From contig CAZWEZ010000020.1 in the NCBI GenBank assembly GCA_964632795.1, positions 1 to 45,606 on the forward strand: a stretch of 45,606 nucleotides of DNA. Reading direction: 5' to 3'. This document shows, in pieces, positions 1-10,935 of this stretch (the first letter of the stretch is position 1; each line of letters begins with the position of its first letter). The stretch is from CAZWEZ01 sp964632795. Its GTDB lineage: Bacteria > Pseudomonadota > Alphaproteobacteria > Rhodospirillales > 2-02-FULL-58-16. The translations under genes and the position numbers were made by a program. The notes under the pieces are model-generated. The model made no database searches. It had not been told where the DNA came from and was given only the letters and a program-made list of their open reading frames with translations.

Positions 1-575
1 CCGCCGTCCTGGGGGCGGTGGCGGTGGCGGCGATCCTGGCGGCGCCGCTGGCGACGCGCGCCCTCGACCGACCCCGGGACGACCGGAGCCTCGCCGAACG
101 ACTTCCGTCGTCGTATTACTACCGGCTGCTGATCTGGGACTTCGCGCTCGAGCGCATCGCCGAACGGCCGTTGCTGGGCTGGGGGCTGGATTCGTCGCGA
201 ATCATCCCCGGCGGCGGCGAGAAAGTGCGCATCCTCTACGACGACCCGGGCAACGGCCAACGGACCCCGGCCTACCACCAGGTGCTGCCGCTCCATCCCC
301 ACAGCGCCGTCCTCCAGTGGTGGCTGGAACTGGGCCTGCCCGGGGTGGCGGTATTTTTCCTGGTCATCGCCGCGGCCTTGGCGGCCCTGTTCGCAAGGTG
401 TTCCGACGGGCCCGCGCGCGCCGCCGGCCTGGGGACGATCCTCAGCGGGCTGGTCATCGCCAACCTGAGCTACGGCATCTGGCAGAGCTGGTGGCTGGCC
501 GCCCTGTGGCTGGCCGCCGCCTTCCTGATCGGCGTCCTGAACGGCAAGCCGGAAAGCGAACGCCCACCAGCCTGA
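1..575 (+). CDS. O-antigen ligase/polymerase-like membrane protein, C-terminal part
   Basis: The gene enters from outside the window; codons run in the frame starting at base 3 and end at TGA 573-575. About 190 C-terminal residues are present. After a hydrophobic segment and a charged linker comes WDFALERIAERPLLGWGLDS, then the motif LHPHSAVLQWWLELGLPG, then two or three more membrane segments. This is the usual large periplasmic loop and C-terminal helices of the WaaL/Wzy (O-antigen ligase, PF04932) superfamily, with its conserved histidine-rich HPHS segment. Such inner-membrane proteins join or polymerise undecaprenyl-linked glycans. Ligase and polymerase cannot be told apart from this fragment. 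The neighbouring SGNH-like protein and methyltransferase are compatible with a surface-polysaccharide locus to the left. Confidence 0.75.
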   Translation, partial: AVLGAVAVAAILAAPLATRALDRPRDDRSLAERLPSSYYYRLLIWDFALERIAERPLLGWGLDSSRIIPGGGEKVRILYDDPGNGQRTPAYHQVLPLHPHSAVLQWWLELGLPGVAVFFLVIAAALAALFARCSDGPARAAGLGTILSGLVIANLSYGIWQSWWLAALWLAAAFLIGVLNGKPESERPPA

Positions 576-608
576 GAACCCGGCCCGGTTGCCGAGGGGG
601 CGATGTCC

Positions 609-1760
609 CTAGTCCGCCTTGGCGTAGGCCGCGCACAGGCGGTCGCCGAGGATCTCGCCGGCGATGCGGTGGCCGGCGGCGTTCCAGTGCCCGCCCGCCG
701 AGGCGGCGGTGCCGTGGAGGGGGGCGCCGGCGGCCTCGGCGCGGGCCCCGAGGGTCTCGGCCAGGGTCGTCACGGGGAAACCCTCGGCGGCGCCCAGTCC
801 GGCGATGCGGCGGTCGGGATAGAACAGGTCCCCGACCCCCAGCGCCGCCGCGAAGCGGGTCTTGAGGGCGGCGTCGGGGTAGACCTGGACCGGGTTCGAC
901 AGGGTGACCACCCGGAAATCGACGCCCCGGCCGCGGGCCCGGCGGTGCATCTCGCGGATCAGTTCCTCGGTCACCGCCCAGGCCTGGCCCCAAGCGGCCC
1001 CGGCGGGGGGCAGGTAGATGGCGGAATCCAGCCCGGCGGCCAACTGGTCGTTGATGGTGGACTCGCGGTGCCTGAGCGCGCTCTTGGCGCGCTTGTAGGC
1101 CTGGCGGGCGACCTGGACGGTGCGCAGGAGGTTGTAGAGCGTGTGCTTGACGTCGCCCCAGGTCTTCTTGGCCAGGAAGCGGAACGACACCAGGCCGCTG
1201 TCGTCGAGCACCAGGGCGCCGTTATCCAGCACGTAGTAGGGCCGGTCCTCATGGCCGTCCAGGGCCCGGGAGTTGTTCCACACGTCGTTGCCGGTGAAGA
1301 AGGCCAGCAGCACGGCGTCGGGGTCGTACTTCCACACGAAGTCGTCGAGCACCATCGACTGCTGGGCGGTGCCGTAGCCGTTGACCGCGAAACTCAGCAC
1401 CTCGACCGACCCCAGGCACCCGGACAGCTTGCGTTCCATCACCTTCCAGTAGATGTCGTCGAGCGCCACCTCCCGGCCCTCGGTGAAGGAGTCCCCGAGC
1501 AGGGCCAGGCGGAAGGTCCCATCGGGCTTGGCAGGCGCGTGGTCGATGTCGCGGAAGCCCTCGGCGTTGATCCGCATCCGGGTCCGTCCCTCCTCGGCGA
1601 TGATGCCCTCGACGCCGGGGCGCGGCGACCAGCCGAGGCGGAAGTCGAGGCGGTTGAACTCGGGGTACGAGACACCGGCGATCCGCAACCCGACCTCGGC
1701 CAGGGCGATCGAGACGATGATGCTGAAGAAGACGGTCAGGAAATTCTTCCGCATGGCCAT
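609..1760 (-). CDS. Membrane-anchored SGNH/GDSL-like hydrolase family protein
   Basis: The 383-residue protein begins with a hydrophobic segment (residues about 5-24) that could be a signal anchor. The SGNH block I serine motif appears as LALLGDSFTEG at about residue 88. A block-III-like region (FFTGNDVWNN) and a C-terminal GGHWNAAGH segment, where the catalytic His of this superfamily normally lies, follow. Such periplasmic SGNH proteins often de-acylate or O-acylate surface polysaccharides (the AlgX/AlgJ type), but the substrate here is unknown. The gene converges on the O-antigen ligase-like gene and diverges from the methyltransferase. ATG 1760 was taken as start; ATG 1754 is possible, and neither has a strong ribosome binding site. 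Confidence 0.7.
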   Translation of the reverse strand: MAMRKNFLTVFFSIIVSIALAEVGLRIAGVSYPEFNRLDFRLGWSPRPGVEGIIAEEGRTRMRINAEGFRDIDHAPAKPDGTFRLALLGDSFTEGREVALDDIYWKVMERKLSGCLGSVEVLSFAVNGYGTAQQSMVLDDFVWKYDPDAVLLAFFTGNDVWNNSRALDGHEDRPYYVLDNGALVLDDSGLVSFRFLAKKTWGDVKHTLYNLLRTVQVARQAYKRAKSALRHRESTINDQLAAGLDSAIYLPPAGAAWGQAWAVTEELIREMHRRARGRGVDFRVVTLSNPVQVYPDAALKTRFAAALGVGDLFYPDRRIAGLGAAEGFPVTTLAETLGARAEAAGAPLHGTAASAGGHWNAAGHRIAGEILGDRLCAAYAKAD

Positions 1761-1829
1761 TCACTACTAGCCGAATCACCTGCCCCGGCCAAGAGTGGAA
1801 AAGCGCCCGCGCAGCGGCTACTGTGGGGG

Positions 1830-2522
1830 ATGGACATCGCCAAGCCGGAAGACTTCCGCGAGGCCTGGGCCGATGAGCGGACCTACGTCAAGGCCGAGAT
1901 CAAGCCCAAGCACCGCCGCCAGTTCGAAGCCCAGTTCTGGCGCCCCGCCGGGTGCACCTCCGCCATGTCGGTCCTCGATATCGGCTGCGGCACCGGCTTG
2001 TTCCTGGCCTACCTCGAGGAAAAGGGGGTCGCCGACTTCGCCGGCATCGACGCCGAGCCCCGGGTGCTGGACTACATGCCCGGGAACATCGCCGCCCGGG
2101 TCGCCATCACCACCGTCGAGGCCTTCCTCGATGAGCCCCCCCGCCAACGCTACCAGCGGATCGCCATGTTCGACTTCCTGGAGCACTTCCCGGCGGTCGC
2201 CGGGGCGTCGCTGCTGGGGCGGCTGCGCGGCCACCTGGCCGACGACGGGCGGATCGTGGTCCGGGTCCCCAACGCCTCCTCGCCGTGGGGGCTGCGCCAC
2301 CAGTTCGGCGATTTGACCCACCAGGCGGCCTACACCCCCGACAGCCTTCGCCAACTGGCGGTGGCCGCCGGATACGACCTCGTGGCGTGCCTTCCGGTGC
2401 GCTCCTCGAAGCCGCTGAAGCGCTGTCTCCAGCCGCTCCTGGAGAGGCTCGCCGGGTGGCTGATCGACGGCTGCCCGGAGATCTGGAGCGCCACCATCAT
2501 CGCCGTGCTGCGCCCCCGCTGA
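1830..2522 (+). CDS. Class I SAM-dependent methyltransferase
   Basis: The 230-residue protein carries the class I methyltransferase SAM-binding motif I, VLDIGCGTG, near residue 50, followed by an acidic ribose-binding position in FAGIDAEP. A motif IV-like FDFLEHFP follows, then a post-motif of the Methyltransf_23 type (RIVVRVPNASSPWG). The open frame extends far upstream antisense to the SGNH gene, but residues resembling the family begin only at ATG 1830, preceded by a weak GTGGGG. It is transcribed away from the SGNH gene and ends two bases before the histidine kinase gene on the other strand. Small methyltransferases like this often modify glycans or quinones; the acceptor cannot be inferred. 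Confidence 0.75.
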   Translation: MDIAKPEDFREAWADERTYVKAEIKPKHRRQFEAQFWRPAGCTSAMSVLDIGCGTGLFLAYLEEKGVADFAGIDAEPRVLDYMPGNIAARVAITTVEAFLDEPPRQRYQRIAMFDFLEHFPAVAGASLLGRLRGHLADDGRIVVRVPNASSPWGLRHQFGDLTHQAAYTPDSLRQLAVAAGYDLVACLPVRSSKPLKRCLQPLLERLAGWLIDGCPEIWSATIIAVLRPR

Positions 2523-2524
2523 GC

Positions 2525-3829
2525 CTACAACGGCAGTTTGAGGCGGACCCTGAGGCCGCCGCTGGGCGAAGCGGAGAGGTCGATGTCGCCGCCGTGGACG
2601 CGGATCACGTCCCGGGCGATGGTCAGCCCCAGGCCGACCCCGCCGGTCACCGGGTTGCGCGAACTTTCGAGGCGGAAGAACGGCTTGAACACCTCCTCGC
2701 GCTTGTCCTCGGGAATCCCGGGGCCGTCGTCGTCGATGGTCACCTCGATGGCGTCGCCGCGCCGCCCGGCCCGCGCCGAGACGTGGCCGGCGAAGCGGAT
2801 CGCGTTGTCGATCAGGTTCGACAGGCAGCGCTTGAGGGCGTTGGGGCGGAAGGGGACCACGATCTCGCCCTCGGTGTGGAGGTCGATGACGCCGCCCTTG
2901 CGCCGCGCCTGGGCGACCACCTCGCCGAGCAGCTCGGTGAGGTTGCCCGGCTTGGAGGTCTCCGTCCCCTCGCCGCGGGCGAAGGCCAGATACCCCTCCA
3001 GCATGTGCTCCATCTCGGCGACGTCCTCCTTGAGCTCGACCGAGCCCTCGCTGTCGCCGAGCAGTTCCAGTTGCAGCTTCATGCGGGTCAGCGGGGTGCG
3101 CAGGTCGTGCGACACCCCGGCCAGCATCTCGGTGCGCTGGCTGATCTGGCGGCTGATGCGCTGGCGCATGGCGAGGAAGGCGGCCGCCGCCTGGCGCACC
3201 TCGGTGGCGCCCTCGGGCTTGAACCTGGGGGCGTCGCGGCCCTTGCCGAAGTTGTCGGCGGCCACCGCCAGGCGGCGGATCGGCTTGACCTGGTTGCGCA
3301 TGAAGATGGTCGCCACCGCGAACAGGATCATCGAGGTGCCGACCATCCACAGCACGAAGACATAAGTGGTCGAGCTGAACAACCGCTTGCGCAGGGTGAC
3401 CACCCTGAGCACCCCGTCGGACAACTGGACCTCGACCACCACCCGGCGTTCCAGGGACCGGGTGTCGATCCGGAACGGCTTGGCGACCCCTTCCCGGGTC
3501 GCCCGGATCAGCATCCGTTCGATGCGGTTCTTGGCCACCGGCGGGATGTTGGGCAGGATCTCGTCTTCCTTCATGGTCGCCAAGATTCCCATGTGGTCGG
3601 CGGCCAGGTCGAAGATCCAGCCGCGGTGCTCCGACCCCGGGTACTGGCGCATGAGGTCGACGATGGTGGCGATGTCGCCGGCCAGGCCGCGGGCCAGGCG
3701 CAGGGAGATCTTGTTCCAGTGGGCCTCGAAGAAGATCAGCGCGGCCACCACCTGGAGCAGGACCAGCGGGGTGACGATGATCAGCAGCGAGCGGCCCAGC
3801 AGGCTGCGCGGCAGGAAGCGCTTGATCAT
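2525..3829 (-). CDS. EnvZ-type sensor histidine kinase
   Basis: The 434-residue sensor kinase has an N-terminal membrane helix (about residues 8-30), a periplasmic domain of roughly 120 residues, a second helix, and a HAMP segment. Then come the dimerisation/phosphoacceptor box with GVSHDLRTPLTR (phosphorylated His) and an HATPase_c domain with N box LIDNAIRF, G1 DDDGPGIP and G2 GGVGLGLTIARD. It lies directly downstream of the OmpR-like regulator gene and should be its partner. An upstream in-frame ATG at 3841 overlaps the regulator's stop. ATG 3829 is preferred because the first hydrophobic helix follows it immediately and a G-rich stretch lies just upstream. The signal sensed is not evident. 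Confidence 0.85.
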   Translation of the reverse strand: MIKRFLPRSLLGRSLLIIVTPLVLLQVVAALIFFEAHWNKISLRLARGLAGDIATIVDLMRQYPGSEHRGWIFDLAADHMGILATMKEDEILPNIPPVAKNRIERMLIRATREGVAKPFRIDTRSLERRVVVEVQLSDGVLRVVTLRKRLFSSTTYVFVLWMVGTSMILFAVATIFMRNQVKPIRRLAVAADNFGKGRDAPRFKPEGATEVRQAAAAFLAMRQRISRQISQRTEMLAGVSHDLRTPLTRMKLQLELLGDSEGSVELKEDVAEMEHMLEGYLAFARGEGTETSKPGNLTELLGEVVAQARRKGGVIDLHTEGEIVVPFRPNALKRCLSNLIDNAIRFAGHVSARAGRRGDAIEVTIDDDGPGIPEDKREEVFKPFFRLESSRNPVTGGVGLGLTIARDVIRVHGGDIDLSASPSGGLRVRLKLPL

Positions 3830-3840
3830 CGGCCCCCCCA

Positions 3841-4524
3841 TCAATCCGGCCGCAACACGTAGCCCTTGCCGCGCACCGTCTGCAGGTAGCGGGGCAGCTT
3901 GGGGTCGGGCTCGATCTTGCGGCGCAGGCGGGTGACCTGGACGTCGACGGCGCGCCCGCCGCCGCCGGCCCCGGTGTGGACGATCAGCTCGTCGCGGCTG
4001 AGGACCACCCCCTGGCGTTCGGCCAGGGCGGCGAGCAGCGCGGTCTCGACGTCGGTCAGGTGGATCGGCTGGCCGTCGCGGCTGAGTTCGGCACGGGCCA
4101 GGTCGAAGACCACCTCGCCGAGGCGGACCTCGCGCGGCACCTCGGCGGGGGGTGGCACCCGGCGCAGGATGTTGTGGATGCGCAACACCAGCTCGCGGGG
4201 CTCGAAGGGCTTGGCCAGGTAGTCGTCGGCGCCCCGCTCGAGGCCGACGATGCGGTCCTCGGGTTCGCCCATCGCGGTCAGCATGAGGATCGGCAGGGTG
4301 CTGGTCCGGCGCAGATCGGCGGCGAAGTCGAGCCCGCTTTCCCCGGGCATCATCAGGTCCAGAACCATCAGGTCGAAGGCGAGATGGGTCAGCTTGGCCC
4401 GGGCGTCGGCGGCGTCGCTCGAGGTGGTCACCCGGAACCCGTTCTCGCTGAGGAATTTGCGTAGCAACTCGCGCAGCCGGTCGTCGTCGTCGACCACCAG
4501 GATATGGGGAAGGTCGGCTTCCAT
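3841..4524 (-). CDS. OmpR-family response regulator
   Basis: The 227-residue regulator has a receiver domain with the acidic cluster in ILVVDDDD, phosphoacceptor Asp in LMVLDLMMPG, the conserved Thr in MLTA and Lys in YLAKPF. A C-terminal OmpR/PhoB winged helix ends RLRRKIEP...TVRGKGYVL. ATG 4524 is chosen because the receiver begins at once after it; an in-frame ATG at 4557 would add 11 residues of unlikely sequence. It is followed within a few bases by its histidine kinase gene. The pair resembles EnvZ/OmpR-type systems common in alphaproteobacteria; the regulon is unknown. Confidence 0.88.
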   Translation of the reverse strand: MEADLPHILVVDDDDRLRELLRKFLSENGFRVTTSSDAADARAKLTHLAFDLMVLDLMMPGESGLDFAADLRRTSTLPILMLTAMGEPEDRIVGLERGADDYLAKPFEPRELVLRIHNILRRVPPPAEVPREVRLGEVVFDLARAELSRDGQPIHLTDVETALLAALAERQGVVLSRDELIVHTGAGGGGRAVDVQVTRLRRKIEPDPKLPRYLQTVRGKGYVLRPD

Positions 4525-4588
4525 CACGCCCCCGCTACAGCCTCGCCCTGCCAGCATACCACAAGGGCGCGGGGTGGGTAGTGGCCTC

Positions 4589-5062
4589 TCAGCCGTAGCT
4601 GACCTTGACGATCTCGTAGGACTTGTGGCCGCGCGGGGTGGTGACCTCCACCGAATCCCCCAGCGTCTTGCCGATCAGGGCGCGGGCCAGCGGCGAGGTG
4701 ATCGACAGCCGGCCGGCCTCGATGTCGGCCTCGTGGGTGCCGACCACCTGGTAGGTGCTCTCCTCGTCGGTGTCCTCGTCGGCCAGGATCACGGTGGCCC
4801 CGAAGCGGACCACGTCGCCGCTCAGCTTGCTGGTGTCGATGACTTCGGCGCGGCTGATGATGTCCTCGATCTCGGCGACCCGGCCCTCGACGAAGCTCTG
4901 GCGCTCGCGGGCGGCGTGGTATTCGGCGTTCTCGGTCAGGTCGCCGTGCTCGCGGGCCTCGGCGATGGCGCGGATGATCGCCGGCCGCTCCGCGGTCTTC
5001 AGCCGCTTGAGCTCCTCCTCCAGGCGGCTCTTGCCCTGCCCGGTCATCGGGAACTTTTCCAT
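4589..5062 (-). CDS. greA: Transcription elongation factor GreA
   Basis: The 157-residue protein matches the usual GreA length. The N-terminal coiled coil starts MEKFPMTGQGKSRLEEEL. The tip carries acidic residues in AREHGDLTENAEYHAARE, where the Asp/Glu pair co-ordinates catalytic Mg at the RNA polymerase active site. The C-terminal FKBP-like domain ends with the family motif SPLARALIGKTLGDSV. GreA stimulates cleavage of backtracked transcripts. The start at 5062 has a GGAG eight bases upstream. It follows carB on the same strand with a 59-bp gap; carB-greA adjacency is common in alphaproteobacteria. Confidence 0.97.
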   Translation of the reverse strand: MEKFPMTGQGKSRLEEELKRLKTAERPAIIRAIAEAREHGDLTENAEYHAARERQSFVEGRVAEIEDIISRAEVIDTSKLSGDVVRFGATVILADEDTDEESTYQVVGTHEADIEAGRLSITSPLARALIGKTLGDSVEVTTPRGHKSYEIVKVSYG

Positions 5063-5121
5063 CGCGCGGGACTCCGAAATCACGGCCGGGCTCGATCGCC
5101 GCCCGGCCCGTTCCTGGAAAC

Positions 5122-8382
<3,261 letters not shown>

Positions 8383-8401
8383 GGGGGGTTATTTCACCAT
8401 C

Positions 8402-8773
8402 CTACATGACGAACCGCTTGACGCCATCCTTGAGAAGCGCGGTGTTGAAGTTGATCAACAAGCCGGTCGAAAACCCACCCAGCTTCAGATAGGTCAGCAC
8501 TTGAGCTTCGTGGACGGCCAACAGTTTGTCGACGGCTTTGACTTCGATCAGTAGGTCTCCGTCAACAACGATATCGGCTCGAAAACCGGTTTCCATTCGC
8601 GTCCCTTTGTAGACCACGGGAACGGAGAGCTGTTTTTCGAAAGACAATCCGATATCCGACATCTCCTTGCAGAGGCAATACTCATAGACGGATTCCAACA
8701 ACCCCGGCCCCAGATTTCTATGGACCTCGATCGCCAGGCCGATAACCTTTTCGGTCAACGGATCTTTTACCAT
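8402..8773 (-). CDS. GxxExxY family protein (PD-(D/E)xK nuclease-like fold)
   Basis: The 123-residue product carries the name-giving motif GLLESVY at residues 24-30 and a nuclease-like triad of Asp67, Glu77 and Lys79 (FRADIVVDG then LLIEVKAV). This corresponds to the PDDEXK_3 (PF13366)/GxxExxY family; no activity is established for the family as far as I know. The gene is clearly less GC-rich than its neighbours and sits inside the carA-carB operon in the same direction. No good ribosome binding site precedes ATG 8773; ATG 8806 is an alternative that adds 11 residues. A large imperfect inverted repeat lies just upstream. Composition and position suggest acquisition by transfer. Confidence 0.88.
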   Translation of the reverse strand: MVKDPLTEKVIGLAIEVHRNLGPGLLESVYEYCLCKEMSDIGLSFEKQLSVPVVYKGTRMETGFRADIVVDGDLLIEVKAVDKLLAVHEAQVLTYLKLGGFSTGLLINFNTALLKDGVKRFVM

Positions 8774-8813
8774 CGGATTGTTTTGCCTGTTAAACACCTG
8801 TTGCATTGCAACC

Positions 8814-8993
8814 GGGTTATTCGACACAGAGATCACAGAGAAAGTTAAAGCCACAGAGGACACAGAGAGGCCAGGTTCGTCATCAACCATCGCCGCGACA
8901 TCAAAATCACATCGCGCGAAGCGCATTTTCTTTTTCTTCTCTGTGTCCTCTGTGTCTTAAATCTTCCTCTGTGTCCTCGGTGTCGAATCACCC
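8814..8993. repeat. Large imperfect inverted repeat built of CACAGAGGACACAGAG units
   Basis: Arms 8814-8870 and about 8936-8993 pair with roughly 80-85 percent identity and one single-base offset; the loop is about 65 bases. Each arm holds two degenerate copies of a CACAGAGGACACAGAG-like unit and ends in a GGGT(T/G)ATTCGACAC block. The repeat lies between the carA stop and the GxxExxY start, so an mRNA from the carA promoter would carry a long hairpin. Similar ACAGAGGACACAGAG-type repeats are, to my recollection, found beside GxxExxY genes in other genomes, but I cannot check this here. Confidence 0.85.
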
Positions 8994-9029
8994 CTTAAAA
9001 TCAAGCAAATCGTTTGCCCAATATTCCCC

Positions 9030-10217
9030 TCACCCCTTCTCCATCATGTCGACGAACCTTTGGAACAGGTGGTGGCTGTCTTGGGGGCCGGGGGAGGCTT
9101 CGGGGTGGTATTGGACGGAGAACACGGGCAGGTCCTTGACCTTGAGGCCCTCGAGCGTGCCGTCGAACAGCGAGGTGTGGGTCTCGACGATGTGCGCCGG
9201 CAACGAGTCGCGCTCGACCACGAAACCGTGGTTCTGGCTGGTGATCTCGACCCGCCCCGTCTCCAGGTCCTTGACCGGGTGGTTGGCGCCCCGGTGGCCG
9301 AGGTGCATCTTGGTCGTCCGGGCGCCCAGCGCCAGGGCCAGCATCTGGTGGCCGAGGCAGATGCCGAACAGCGGCAGGCCCTTCTCCAGCACGCCTTGGA
9401 TCATCGCCACCGCGTACTCGCCGGTCGCCGCCGGATCGCCGGGGCCGTTGGCCAGAAACACCCCGTCGGGGCGGTGGCGAAGCACGTCCGCGGCGCTCGA
9501 GGCGGCCGGGACCACGGTGATCCGGCAACCGGCGGTGGCCAGCGAACGCAGGATGTTGCGCTTGGCCCCGAAATCGACCGCCACCACGTGGTGCCTGGGG
9601 TCGGTCTGGCGGGCGTAGCCGCGGCCCAGCGTCCACTGGGCCTCGCCGTCCCAGGCGTAGGTCTGGCGCGTTGTCACCTCCTTGGCCAGGTCCATGCCCT
9701 CCAGCCCCGGCCAGGAGGCCGCCATCTCGACCAGCGCGGCGACGTCGATGTCGCCGCCGGGGAGGTGGATCAGGGCGCCGCTGGGCGCCCCGCCGTCGCG
9801 GATCCGCCGGGTCAGGCGGCGGGTGTCGATGCCGGTCGCGCACACCAGGTCGTGGGACTTGAGCCAGGCGTCCAGGTGTCGCGCCGCGCGCCAGTTGGAG
9901 GGTTCGCTGATGTCGGCGCGCAGTATGCAGCCCCGCACCGCCGGGGTCACGGTTTCGATGTCCTCGGAATTGGTGCCGACGTTGCCGATGTGGGGGAAGG
10001 TGAAGGTGATGATCTGGCCGGCGTAGGAGGGATCGGTGAGAATCTCCTGATAACCGGTGATCGAGGTGTTGAAGCAGACCTCGCCGACCGCCACCCCGAC
10101 CGCCCCCGCGCCGCGCGCCCAGTAGACCGTGCCGTCGGCCAGGACCAGCGCCGCGTCGGCCTCAGGAGGACGCCCCCCCGGCGGGCGCGGCGGGGGCGGG
10201 GCGGCGGATGGGGCCAT
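9030..10217 (-). CDS. carA: Carbamoyl-phosphate synthase small (glutaminase) subunit
   Basis: The 395-residue subunit hydrolyses glutamine and channels ammonia to CarB. After a Pro-rich N-terminal extension (residues 1-20) the CarA domain follows (TSITGYQEILTDPSYAGQ, then NVGTNSEDIE). The class I glutamine amidotransferase domain has nucleophile Cys287 in GICLGHQMLA and the catalytic His/Glu in VQYHPEASPGP. ATG 10217 has AGGAC about 11 bases upstream. A well-formed sigma70-type promoter lies 65 bases upstream. The following gene in the transcript is not carB but the GxxExxY gene. Confidence 0.97.
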   Translation of the reverse strand: MAPSAAPPPPRPPGGRPPEADAALVLADGTVYWARGAGAVGVAVGEVCFNTSITGYQEILTDPSYAGQIITFTFPHIGNVGTNSEDIETVTPAVRGCILRADISEPSNWRAARHLDAWLKSHDLVCATGIDTRRLTRRIRDGGAPSGALIHLPGGDIDVAALVEMAASWPGLEGMDLAKEVTTRQTYAWDGEAQWTLGRGYARQTDPRHHVVAVDFGAKRNILRSLATAGCRITVVPAASSAADVLRHRPDGVFLANGPGDPAATGEYAVAMIQGVLEKGLPLFGICLGHQMLALALGARTTKMHLGHRGANHPVKDLETGRVEITSQNHGFVVERDSLPAHIVETHTSLFDGTLEGLKVKDLPVFSVQYHPEASPGPQDSHHLFQRFVDMMEKG

Positions 10218-10256
10218 GAGCGGCGGGTCCTGAAACGTCCGGGGGCGTCGTCTGCG

Positions 10257-10286
10257 GCGTGTCTCGGCGTGTCTCAGCGTGTCTAT
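10257..10286. repeat. Three tandem 10-bp repeats at the carA transcription start
   Basis: The unit GGCGTGTCTC occurs twice identically (10257-10266, 10267-10276) and once with two changes (10277-10286). The array overlaps the -10 box and covers the first bases of the predicted carA transcript. It may be an operator or simple slippage; nothing in the sequence decides. Confidence 0.6.
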
Positions 10287-10309
10287 AGCAAAAGCCGTGC
10301 CGCCGTCAA
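10282..10309 (-). promoter_or_regulatory. Predicted sigma70-type promoter of carA
   Basis: On the minus strand TTGACG (10309-10304) is followed after exactly 16 bases by TATAGA (10287-10282). This predicts a start near 10275 and a 5' leader of about 58 bases before carA. It is the best promoter match seen in this intergenic region. In the other direction only a weak TTGTCC/TAATTT pair (from 10328) precedes the yqeY-like gene. Confidence 0.6.
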
Positions 10310-10430
10310 GGCTCCATTGGCAACAAATTGTCCTTTTATTTCAATGGGTTAATTTCAATCAAGGTATTGCATTCCAGGCCGTTATTGGGTAACGTCATCG
10401 TTTCCCCGGAAAACCCGTGAAAGGACCTCC

Positions 10431-10886
10431 ATGCTCCGCAGCCGTCTCACCGACGCCCTGAAGGTCGCCATGAAGGCCCGCCAGCGGCATACGGTGTCCA
10501 CCCTGCGGCTGATCCTGGCGGCGCTCAAGGACCGCGACATCGCGGCCCGGGGCAAGGGCACGCTGGAGGGCATCGGCGAGGACGAGATCCTGACCATGCT
10601 CCAGTCGATGGTCAAGCAGCGCCGGGAGAGCATCGCCCTGTACGAGCAGGGCGGGCGGCTGGAACTGGCCCAGCAGGAGGCCGACGAAATCGTCGTCATC
10701 GAGAGCTTCCTGCCGGCCCAGCTCGGCGACGACGAGGTGGCCGGCGCCATCGCCGAGGTGATCGCCGAGATCGGCGCCGGGACGCTCAAGGACATGGGGC
10801 GGACCATGGCCGCCCTCAAGGAACGCTTCGCCGGGCGCATGGACTTCGCCAAGGCCAGCGCCATCGTCAAGGACCGCCTCGGCTGA
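10431..10886 (+). CDS. GatB/YqeY domain protein
   Basis: The 151-residue protein is a complete YqeY family member (PF09424). It has the N-terminal helical part (MLRSRLTDALKVAMKARQ, then STLRLILAALKDRDI) and the C-terminal part resembling the tail domain of GatB (DMGRTMAALKERFAGRMDF). The molecular role of stand-alone YqeY proteins is not settled; the relation to the amidotransferase subunit suggests tRNA binding. It diverges from carA, a common arrangement in alphaproteobacteria, where dnaG and rpoD often follow. Here the next downstream feature is a repeat end and the convergent xsc gene. Confidence 0.9.
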   Translation: MLRSRLTDALKVAMKARQRHTVSTLRLILAALKDRDIAARGKGTLEGIGEDEILTMLQSMVKQRRESIALYEQGGRLELAQQEADEIVVIESFLPAQLGDDEVAGAIAEVIAEIGAGTLKDMGRTMAALKERFAGRMDFAKASAIVKDRLG

Positions 10887-10898
10887 GGAACGCCCCCC

Positions 10899-10935
10899 GC
10901 CGTCTCTATGGGTCATTATCAGTGCCCCTTGGTAT
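10899..10935. repeat. Solo terminal repeat of the dispersed MITE-like family
   Basis: This 37-bp sequence matches the right end of the element at 44344-44380 at 34 of 37 positions (shared blocks GCCGTCTCTATGGGTCATTA and CCTTGGTAT). No opposite end is present nearby. Its outer TA is followed by TCA, which is the complement of the xsc stop TGA. It fills almost the whole 48-bp space between the convergent yqeY-like and xsc genes. Confidence 0.85.

Noticed and set aside
603..1829. Upstream extension of the methyltransferase reading frame by about 400 codons
   Set aside because: It runs antisense to the SGNH-like gene with low-complexity translation; the methyltransferase fold begins at 1830.
8825..8990. 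CRISPR-like short repeats (CACAGAGGACACAGAG units)
   Set aside because: Only four degenerate units in inverted pairs, without regular spacers; they form one large inverted repeat.
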